NCBI RefSeq assembly: GCF_032854445.1
Contig: NC_088296.1
Coordinates: 1-64,000 of the forward strand
Reading direction: 5' to 3'
Length of the DNA stretch: 64,000 nt
Source of the DNA: Liolophura sinensis
Lineage: Eukaryota > Mollusca > Polyplacophora > Chitonida > Chitonidae
Each line of letters starts with the position of its first letter. Positions within the stretch are counted from its first letter, which is position 1. Positions 35,831 to 47,300 of this stretch are shown here, in pieces. A model generated the notes under the pieces. The model saw only the letters and a list, made by a program, of their open reading frames with translations. It did not search any database and was not told where the DNA came from. Both the position numbers and the translations under genes were made by a program.

Positions 35831-38800
35831 GTAACTTGAATATGCTGAATATGAAATTGGTATACGTAAAAAACTTGTGTAACAACACTACATACGGTTC
35901 ATGATTTTAAGTGTGTTTTATTACCTTTCACTGAGACTAACTCAACCAACCATTTAAACGAGAATTATATAATACATAACCATTCATTTTTATTTAGCGT
36001 ATATCTCTGAAGTTGGAACACAAAGGACAGAAAGTGACAAAGTATCACATGTAGATGAATGCAAATACAACCGACAAAAAAAGAACAGCAAACAGATGAA
36101 ATGGCGCAATGCGCTAATAAATGACCTCATAATCTTGACAACACGTTGTCATAGCTACATCGGGGCCTACTAGTGATGACGCCGCTTCTTAAGGTAAATC
36201 AGGTACAATATAATTAAAGACGCACGGTATGGAGAGTAAAACCAGAACAGCGACAACAGTATGACAGCTGCCAAATAGTCACACGTAGGCTAACCGGCGG
36301 AATACGGTCTCTTGTCGATTTACCTCAGTTTGGGTTTCATTCCAACTGTTCATGTAAATATATAAACCGTAGCGATGTACACTTCCCCTAGCATCATGGC
36401 TTAAGCAGAATTGAATTTTATAAAATGCAGTGATGTTAATTGCAATATATTAGAAGTCGCTGATGTAGAATTACCCAAAGCCAGACTTTCACATTTCCGA
36501 AGTTCAGCCATCAAAAATGATTTTCCAGCTGATTTTAGATGGACACATTGTTGTGGGTTTGAACATACATGTATGGGGACTTAGAATCAAAAACACCCTG
36601 ACCATCTCGCACATTGCAACATATCAAGCGTTTGGATACATGAGCTTCACATCAAGTTGGAGACGAATGGTGGTCTTTGAGGTTAACTTAAAATGGAACT
36701 ATCTACCCATTCTGTAGAGCACACATAGTAATACGAGCCATTACTAGTTGGCTGTGAGTGTCTTACAGGCAAATAATGTCAAGGTGTATATTATACATGT
36801 CAATATACTTTAAGCACGTGTAGATCTACAGCTCTGGCTGATGCTACTTAAACACAAGAAGGTGATAGCTCATGTTGTAGTTATTCATACATGTATGCAA
36901 TAAAAGAGAATCCACGTTAATACATGTACAACACAAATGATCAGGTTTATCACTTAAAAATTCTGGACAGGCTTATTTACATCAAATTTGAAAACAAAAA
37001 CCAAAGAAAAGCAGTGGAACAACTTTACACCAATCAGTTCGCCGGACTAAGCCCATCCATGTCAAACACAATCTATGTTCTGAACAAAATCCTTAAACAA
37101 CTGATACACAGCATACATGTAATCAACGTATATACATGTATTAATACAAGCATATAATACAGCTAAAACATATGATTTGCACTGGGCGAAATCATCACAA
37201 TGTCATCGTAAGTAATCACCAGACACGGTGTATTACTTACATGATATGGATCTACCTGGGCAGTGAATACAATGTGCAGTAATGCGTATTATCTTACACC
37301 ACAGCAATTACATGGAAATTCTTTTAAAGGAAATATTTATAATTGATAATATAAATACTTAGCATCCTTCCTCACATTGCTTACATACTAAAAAAAGTTG
37401 TTTAGTTTTTAAACACATTTCTGTTAGAGTTTTGAAACAAATGTTGGTTTTTATTCATGAAAGAAACATGTTAAGCAACTAAGAGATGTGTTTATTATGG
37501 TAAACACATCAGATATTTACTTAATAATGAGGTGGATATATTCGGAAAAAGACATTTTTTTTAATATATTTTTTTAATAAACACATGTTTATACTGTGTG
37601 TTGACATCTGATAAACATCATAAAATGTTTAATATTGTGAACATGTGACATGTTTACAATACTCCAATGCAAAATACTGTTGATGTATTTACTCAAACTA
37701 TGGCCAGGTACATGTAGTGACAATTTGTTAGTTAAGGCTAAGTTTCAATAAACAAATTAAAAAAAAAGCTAAACATACAGGAAACAATGATATCAAGATT
37801 TGAGTTATTTAACTGGTATTTTATGCCATACATACTTATACGACAGCTGCCAGCATTAGGGTGGGAAGAAACTTTTTAAAGTTTTCAAACAAGAGATCAG
37901 ATTTAGGTATTTTACCTCAAACAAAATGATGACTACAAAATTACAATTTTTTGTCCAAAAAAAAAAAGGTTTACAAAATAAATATAAGACTTTGTCTCAC
38001 CCAATACATACTTGCCACTGATTGTACAAATATTGTCCAACAAAAGAGCATGGATAAATGTAGCTTTTTCCTTGATTATTCAAAGATTACTGCCCATCAG
38101 AATGTCCTTTTCCAGGCTGTGGGAAAGGAACCCAAATGTGCACTGACTGATACTTCTTGGGGCTGAATTTGTGTGAGCACATACAAAAATCAGCTGAAAA
38201 TTACTGAAACTGTAAACAAAATACTGCATGCACTTACAAATTTACAACTTTAATTTATCTATAATTGATACAGCCGTTAGCTTAGGGTTTTGAGATTGTT
38301 TTTCACCAAAATAAAAGTGAAAACAGTGTAATAAATGTTACACACAGGTACATCCCTCTAGACAATAGCATATACCTGAGCTATACCTCCACCTATACCT
38401 CAGACACACCTCAGCCATCATCTTTTTACCAATCATAGTACCTCAGGTTCACCTTCAATACACCTCACATACATGTTGGCCTACAACCCCAAGTACATGT
38501 ATACCTCAGACACACCATCAGATATGCCCTACCTCAAGGGTACAGCTAAGATGTGCCTCAAGTATACTCCCAGTACACCTTATGAGTTATACATGCGCCA
38601 TTCAGGTAATTGTGTCCAAGATATGCCTCCGAAATGAAGTGTGAACAAGCGCTGATAAAACTGGATAAAATTGCCACAAAGACACACTATAAATTTCTGC
38701 ACTGCATCCTGTTAAATTATATCAGAATCTGTTTTGGATAGAACTAAAAACCCTCTGCCCGGTGTTATTACCCACCCCATGAATGTTATCAAGGTAAGAA

Positions 38801-40764
38801 GATGTCATGACTTCACCTCCAGCAACCACAGCTCAAAACATGGCGTTAATGCCAGGTTGATTTTTGATATGTTGTAGAGAAAAGTGCAAACTGCATGCGC
38901 AGGCATGGTACCTCATGGAAGTTTAGTAGTGGGTATATATTTTTGAGGTTGAATTTGACAAATTTACTACATAAATAGTGAATGAAAATCAAAAAAAAAA
39001 AAAAAATCAAAAATCCCAATTTTGACTGATCACCTTTATTGTGATAAGGTCAAGTTGTGCGTGTCTTAACTGGACTACTTTTTGGTATTTACCATGGGTT
39101 ATCCCCAACCATTACAACCCCAACCCTATCTACCCACCAACCCCATCCCCACCCTGTTAATTATGCAAAATTTCACCCTCATACTTATCAGGCTTGTACT
39201 TCCAAATTGCATTTACACAGGTAAGTGTAATAATGCATTTATTTGACCAGGACTGTATCAGGTCACAACCATGTACATATATTTAGACGTAGCAAGTTAT
39301 TTTTATCACATATTCTGAAACACCTACATACATGTATGACACATAGTGTACAATGCACGATAATGTGTTTCAATTCTGTTATGTGCAAAGTGACATTACA
39401 ACATTAAATATGCTAATGCTGTGTTTCAAATAGGTCTGAAAGTTGATCTGCTTCTCACGTTTGATGAAATTTGATTAAATGTGCTGTCTGGGAAACAATA
39501 ATAATTAAAAAGTTGTTAAGTTCTTGTAATTCATTTCTACAGGTACAAGTGGGGATAGGCTTAGTAATTCCTACAAAACTTCTGCCCAACTGAGTAGAGG
39601 TGGTAAAATTTTACAATCTAAGGACAACACTTGTTGCGTTTTAATGTAATACAGGGTAAATGTTCATTTCTGCAAATTTTTCTTTTCGACAGAAAAGAAA
39701 TATAAACCCCATTCTCCACAAAACATCCTATCCCAGACTCTTACCTGTAGAGTATCAACCCAGGTGGGCTACTACAGACAGCCCTGAACTTTGACTTTTG
39801 CCATTGGAAATTCATATAAAGATATTACTAACAGAAAATTTTAAAACTTGTCCTTTTTATAGGTTAAAAATGCGCAATTCAGGAAATTGCGTCCAAGACT
39901 TGCCTCCGAACTGAAGAAGGAGGACTGATTGGATAAAACTGACACAGAGGCATTTCAGTTATTCATACACTATCAATTTCTGCTGTGCTACTTTGCATCT
40001 AACATGTCAAAATAAAATACATCAGAGGTTTAATTGTTTTGGATAGAACTGAAAACTTCCCCCCTGCCAGAGTTATTACCCACCTCACTGGAGGTTACCA
40101 AGGTAAGAAAATGTTATGACTTCACTTTCAACCACTACAGCTAAAAAAGTGGTAGCTGAGAATATTGTAGACAAAAGTACAAGCTGCATGTAGAGGTATG
40201 GCAAGGTACCATGCGAAAGTTAGGGTAAATATATTTTTCACGTTGAAGATTTAATACATAATCATAAAGGAAAATCAATGCTCCGGCCTAAGCTAAAAGG
40301 GTAAGGCATATTTCTCTCATTTAGTTTTTTTCTAAGGAATTAAAGTTACATAACACAACAAAAGTTACTACATGTACCATGTTGACAATATGTATTGTCA
40401 TGTATAAACTGTGGCCCGTTTTGCTCAGTAACACTCCTGATTATGCTGATTTACAAGTCGCCATCACTAAAAAATATAACTATCCAGTCATTATATATTT
40501 TGTTTGGAAGAAAACTGACATTGATGTTCAGGACAAGTGAAACAGACTGTGTATAACTACACCAAGATGTAAGCTTGTGACAGATCACTGACCACTTTGC
40601 AGAACTAGCTATACATACTGAATTAGCCACACTGCCCACATTAACTAAAACATCAATACACAAACTGGTCTGTCTTTTTTTTTTTATATAAAAAACTAAC
40701 AAAACAGTCTCCTTCAACACATAATAATATGATGGAAAAGATGTAATGAATAATTACCCGATGG
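35831..40764. other. Duplicated 3' flank of TRIM gene B, no gene recognised
   Basis: Counterpart of 2011-6990. No conserved open frame was found. The open frame at 36924-37157 has a stop in the matching stretch of unit A (near 3135). The tacctcag repeat is at 38345-38580. Confidence 0.7.
37795..37873 (-). mobile_element. SINE 3' relic (unit B copy)
   Basis: Same relic as 3985-4060: tatttaactggtattttatg, then tatacgacagctgccagca. Confidence 0.6.
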
Positions 40765-41342
40765 TCAGGAAGTGCTTATCATATCACAGAGAACTGGAGG
40801 CAGAGTTGCAGAGTCACCCGTTACCAGACGAGCAGACACAGACACAGATCCAGACCTGACACGAAACTCAACCCGTGGCACGAGAGGCTCTGTGACGCTA
40901 ACACCACTGACAGTGTACATTACCTTGTTGTTGTCACAGTCCAGGACTGTCAGTGTGTGGTCATCACAGTCCAGGTACACACCCAGGTGATGAGGTCGTG
41001 TGTAACGTCTGTCCTGTAGATAGCCAGGTTTGATCTCACCACCATTGTGACTATAACACCAGACGTTATCACCACTGTACACCATCTCAATGTACCAGGT
41101 GTTACGGCCACGGTCTGTCTCCTCACTCACATCACAGCTCTCCTGTGTCACTCCTACATCACAGTAACAGCCATGTGAACATGTGATGTGTATCTCCCAG
41201 TAGTACCTGCCCGTCTGGTAACGCCCGTCTGTCACAGCTCTCCTCCACCTCCACCCGTACAAGTCCTCACCCTTTACCACACAGTCGCTGTCAGTGATTC
41301 TCAGCTCACTGTCGTCTGTCTCTGTGAATCTCAGCGTCAGCT
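40765..41342 (-). CDS. TRIM gene B exon 6: PRY/SPRY domain
   Basis: An open PRY/SPRY frame from LTLRFTETDDSELRI to DMISTS, with GRYYWEI and LGVYLDCDDHTLTVLD unchanged from gene A. The start is placed by alignment to gene A, because no AG lies at 41344-41343. Two codons are missing relative to gene A, one in the 431-435 block and one at R505. Nearly all substitutions change the amino acid. An undisturbed frame suggests that the acceptor loss is recent or bypassed. Confidence 0.75.
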
Positions 41343-44300
41343 TTGCAAAAACACAAGAGAAGCAGCATAAACAACAGCAAACCATAAACACACGCTGTAA
41401 GACTGAGGTGTAAATACCTGTGCACATACCGTGTTTTACTTGCTCAACACAATCTCTTAGGATAAAATGACACATATTTCTGACATGAATATAGTTTATA
41501 TACAGATCTCTGTCATTTTCAGCCAGTATAAAAAAGGTGAGCTTCGACAAGAACTGGATCCATCACTAAATGACGGCTACAGCTTAGACCAAGTACTGGG
41601 ATAAAACACAGACTTATAGCGCTGTAAATTCCTTGAAACTTATCACCTACAACAAGAACAATACCTTCCTCTATCCGACACTTGATTTTAGTTGTCTGTT
41701 ATGGCACATTTGTGAAGCTGTAGTAGGCCTGTTGTCATTCGTGGAGTAACAAGCTACCAAAGCCGTCTGTCTACTAAGGGAAGTAACTCGCCACACATAA
41801 CTTACCAAGTGACTTTGTCTTGCTAAAGGATCCTAAAGACTATTTAATCCATCAGAATTATTAGTAGTGAAGAAGTATTAGACTCAATTTTTTTTCAATA
41901 TATTTTTTGAATGATGGTTAAATATTTAAATATAAAAACCAAACTTATACCAAGTGAGGAAATACATGTAAATCTCATACTCTCATAAATGGAGTCTCTA
42001 CCCTCATAGAAATGCTCTACAGGAATTCTAAAGAAGTGTTCTTGAGGACAGCCCAGGGGTTCTATAGGACAGCGCTGGGGCTCTACAGGACAGCGCTGTG
42101 GCTCTATAGGACAGCGTTGGGGATCTACAGGACAGCCAAGGGGTCCTATAGAACAGCGCTGGGGTTCTATAGGACAGCGCTGTGGTTCTAAAGGACAGCG
42201 TTGGGGTTCTACAGGACAGCCAAGGGGTCCTATAGAACAGCGCTGGGGTTTAACAGGACAACCCTGGGGTTCTATAGGACAGCGCTGGGGTTCTACAGGA
42301 CAGCCCTGGTGTTCTATAACTATTAATAATGAAAGAGATATGAGGGTTTTATCTCCCTTTGAAATAAGTGTTTGACTACATTTGAATCTAGCAAATAATG
42401 GCGAGATTTTACCTGGATACTTCTTCATAAATAATTAAGTGAGTTGACATATATTCTGTTATCAGTTATATGTTAAATATCACAGGTCTAGACACTGAGG
42501 GATAGGTAACAATATGTTACTGTTCTGCCCTAACAGTACACCTGTTGATTTGTACACATGGGGTAAATATCTCTCAGGCACTCAGGGGTAGTATGTGTTA
42601 TATGTTCTGTATTAACAGTAGACCAACTGATTTGTATACATGAGGTAAATATCACTCAGACACTGAGGGGCACACTTTCATCTGCCCTGCTCTAACAAAA
42701 TACACCTGCTGATTTGTACACATGGGTTAAATATCACCCAGACCCCGGCGGGTACACTTCCATCTGTCCTGCTCTAACAATATATTTATTTTTTTATTGA
42801 TTTATTGATTTATTTTTTTTTTATTTATTTGATTGGTGTTTTACGCAGCACTTAAGAATATTTCACCCATACGACGGCGGCCAGCATACATGGGGCAAAT
42901 ATCACCGAGACACACTGAGGGGGACACTTTCATCTGTCCTGCTCTAACAGTATACACCTGCTGATTTGTACACACGGGGTAAATATCACCCAGAACATGA
43001 CCGGCACACTTTCATCAATCCTGCTATAACAGTAAACACCTGCTAACTTGTATACATAGGGAAAATATCACCCGGCAATGAGGGGTACTCTGCCAGTGCA
43101 TTTGCTAATTTGTACACATAGAATACATGTTACCTGGACAGTGAGAGGTACCCTGCCATCTGTCCTCTTCTAACAGTGCATTTGCTAATTTGTACACATG
43201 GAGCATATATCACCCAGATACTGAGTGGTACACTGCCATCTGTATTTCCTTGGCAGTAAAATTGATGAGTTCTACTGATGAGGTAATTATCACCCAGACA
43301 CTAAACGGTACACTACTATGTGTCCTGTTCTAACAGTGCTCCTGTTGATTTGTATACATAAGGTAAATATCACCCAGGCACTAAAGAATACACACACACC
43401 AGTCCTGATCTAACAGTACACCTGCTAATTTGTACACATACAGTAAACATACCGTTATGTACACTACATTTTTATTTATTTTTAGCAAACCATTGCTTAC
43501 ACTGGCTTTATATTTCTTACAATGGCCTACTGAATGCCTTTTAACTTCTGAGCCCACTGTAAACTTTACAAGTACCACGCACTATTTTATGTCTCACATT
43601 AGTTTGTGTCCTCTGTACACGTCTACTGTGTACCTCACATTAGTTTTTGTCTTCTGGGCACACCCTACTGTACACCTCACATTAGTTTTTGTCTTCTGGG
43701 CACATCCCACTGTATACCTCAGATCAGTTTGTGTCTGTGCACACCCTAATGTATACCTCACATTAATCTGTGTCTTCTGTGCACACCCTAATGTATACCT
43801 CACATTAATCTGTGTCTTCTGTGCACACCTCATTGTATACCTGACGTTAGTTTGCACCCTGTGTGCACTTTCTACTGTATACCTCCCATGAGTCTATGTG
43901 TTCTGTGCACATCTTACTGTATAACTTACAGTAGTTTGCGTCTTGTGTGCACATCCGATTGTATACCTCACATTAGCTTGTATCCTCTGTGCACATCCTA
44001 CCGTATACCTGATACTAGTTTGTCTTCTGTGCACATTCAATTGTATACCTGATATTAGTTTGTATGTTTTTCCCACACTAGTGCACGCCTAAAATTAGTT
44101 TGTATCGATTATGCCCACCCTATTGTATGCCTCACAATACCTTTTGTCTTTTTTACTCACCCTATTGCATGCCTCACATTTGTTTGTTTCTCGTTTTGCC
44201 CACCCTAGTGCATGCCTCACATTAGTTTGTATCTTGTTTTGCCCACCCTATTGCACGCCTCACATTAGTTAGTATCTTGTTTTGCCCACCCTAGTGCATG

Positions 44301-47300
44301 CCTCACATTAGTTTGTATCTTGTTTTGCCCACCCTAGTGCATGCCTCACATTAGTTTGTATCTTGTTTTGCCCAACCTAGTGCATACCTTACATTAGTTT
44401 GTGTCTTGTTTTGCCAACCCTATTGCATGCCTTACATTAGTTTGTAAGGGAATAGATTAGTTTATTTATTTATTTATTTTATTTTTTTTGATTGGTGTTT
44501 TACGCCGTACTCAAGAACATTTCACTTATACGACGACGACCAGCATTATGGTGGATGGAAACCGGGCAGAGCCCGGGGGAAACCCAAGACCATCCACAGG
44601 TTGCTTCCAGACCTTCACACTTACGGCCGGAGAGGAAACCAGCATGAGCTGGACTTGAACTCACAGCGACCGCAATGGTGAGAGGCTCCTGGGTCATTAC
44701 GCTGCGCTAGCGCGCTAATCGACTGAGCCGCGGAGGCCTCCGGGAATGGATAAGTTTACGTGTTATGTTTTGTGCACACCCTAATGCATGTCTCACATTA
44801 GTTTGTGTCCTCTGTATACCCTCTACTTACACCTTGCATTACTTTGTGTCTTTTGCCCACACTCTACTGTAACCTGAGTGTTTTTCTCAGTGCGCCCAAC
44901 TGTATTACAACTCATATCGGTTTGTTTGTTTCCTTGACACAGTCTACCGTTTGTTTTCCGCATACACATCTGTGCACCTTCTCCATTTTATGTTTGTGTC
45001 CTCGATGCACATACTAATGTAAACCCTATAGTCATTTATGTCATCTGAGCACACCCTACTGTATACCTTTTATACATATAAGAACCTACTTGTAACACGT
45101 AGGGGTGACATTTGCCCACCGACTGCTGCTTCTAAGTCCTGACGTTCTTGTACTGTTTCTTTCACAGTCACCTGTCTAGGAACAACTTGGTCATGTTGTA
45201 CAGAATCTAGAAGCTTCTGTCTGCTGACCTCATGTTTCTCCATATCAGCTCTTATTTCATCCAGCTGGTCATCAATTCTGTGAGAAGAGAAGAAAAAGCA
45301 AAGAGACGCTGTCGTGAAGTAATCAACGCAGTTGTGAGAATGTCATGATGTACTATTCCTAGTGGATTAGATCTAATTTGTCTGGACAAACGTATGCTTG
45401 TACACTAGATATATTTTACACTTGAGTCATGTTTTGGACAACTACAGTGCTGGTACCCATTTTTACAGAAACATACCTGCTGACAATAGTCACGTGCATG
45501 TATAACAAACCTAGAGAGGTATAACACATTTATACATACGTTTTGGTGAAGTCCGTGGAACCCTGTCAACAAACAGAATTGAAAACGCATACAGAACCAT
45601 GTAAAGATGATAAGTAAAACTGAGATACTGTGGCTATACTTTCACCTCAGCATGTAACAAGAACAGGGGTATAATTGAAATAATTGGATCATATCTCCCC
45701 AAGTATACAGGCACCTTTGGCTTTTACCTCAAGCATTTATACCATTCCCTGGTCTATTACATAGTCCACATCAGCTCTCAATTCCGATTAACAAATTCCA
45801 TGGTGCTGCATACAATGTAATTTTCCAAGATCTGTCTACATACAAACCTTGTTTTTTAAAAACAGCATACAATATGTTCCTCTTGACATTACATGCTCCT
45901 TTTTCATTGTTTAAATCAAACAGTGGTTCGGTTGTAGGTAGAAAAGTTGACAGCAACCATAGGGTACCACTGAGCAAAATAAAGCTGTTGAACTTTAAGG
46001 ATCTAAAACCTTAGCAGATCAGGCAGCATGAGATGGTTTTGAAGACATGATTACAGTTCCTAAGGGTAACTGGGTGATGGGTAACATCTGGAGTTGAGGC
46101 ACCTGAACCAATAGTTGAGACTGTGCACATTTGACTTACCATTAAAAACTCGACGTCCACTGACGCTAACAAATTTTTGGAAGCCTGTACCATCCTATCG
46201 ATTTCCTGAGCCTGTATTTGGACATTTTTTAGAAGGGCGCTACACTCCACACACCACTGTGAATAGCGGGTTTTTATACCATCTAAGGAGTGCTGCCTCC
46301 AGGCTTGTAAAGCTTCCAAGGCTGCACAATAAGCCTTTTCGACCTCCTGAGTGTGAAGTTCCTGGTTTTCCTGCCAAGCAGAGAAATCATTTATTACCTC
46401 ATCCAGACCTTAAGAAATATGTGTTCAAGAAGTTATATATGTATGTTTAACAGGGTGAAAGATAAGCACCAAACAACTGTGGCTACAATGTATCTCTGGG
46501 GTGGAGGGGATTTCCCTGCAGTCCACGGATGTATATGTAAGTGTCGACTCAAACCCCAAGGTACGTGGTTCAATCCCCAAATGGGTCGTGCCATCACAAC
46601 TGATCCTCTGTGCAGGGCGAGATGGTGTAGCCTTAGATGGTTTGTAGAGTAGCTCAGATGCCTGGGGCTGGTTCAAACCCGAAAGTTGTCGCCTCATTAG
46701 ATCAAATGTTTTACGTGTAGGCCTATGTATTATAGATATTATTATGACAGCATATGATGGGCGATGATATACCAAATGTTTTACATTTGGGCATAACGCG
46801 TGTGTGTCACTAATAAGAAAGCCATATTAATGATACGATAGTCTGTTTAGATAAACCAGAGATAGGTAAAATAGACACGTCCATCACACATATAAATCCC
46901 CACATCAGTCCGTACATTACCCTGTTTTTATTGGAAGTCGTCACTGTTCGGGATTAACTCTTTAATTTAAATGTACATATGTAATGTGTGGCAGAATAGA
47001 ACTTTATCAAAACTAGATGATTGACAGCTGTATGTTACCTGGACTTGTGAATGATAGCAATATTATAGATACTTAAAATGCGTCACCAGTTTATGGAGGG
47101 CAACACAGGCTGAACAGGTGCCATGGAGAATACCAACCTGTATCTTATTGTGCAGCCTCCTAACTCCTGACAGTGATTCTTTGGTTTGTTGTAAGACATT
47201 CTCCAGCTCACTAGTCCTGCTCAAAACAGCTGGCTGTAATGACAATTAAATCATTACCTGTCAATTATGGGAGACATTTGTTGAATTATTTCTCATTGAC

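Larger units (their letters stand above)
34242..42430. repeat. Segmental duplication, 3' block of unit B
   Basis: Aligns with 1-8365 in the same orientation at roughly 95% identity. It includes the LINE tail, the 64 bp minisatellite, the SINE relic, the tacctcag repeat, the 3' flank and the SPRY exon. A second, more diverged block pairs 13500-17580 with 44750-50750. The two blocks are separated by intron 5 minisatellites. Confidence 0.9.

Noticed and set aside
36924-37157. 77-codon open frame beginning MYNTNDQVYHLKILDRLIY
   Set aside because: The unit A counterpart has an in-frame stop near 3135 and there is no known similarity.
41895-42428. 177-codon frame with repeats of CPIEPQR
   Set aside because: It is the 21 bp minisatellite with intron sequence on either side; unit A has no such array.
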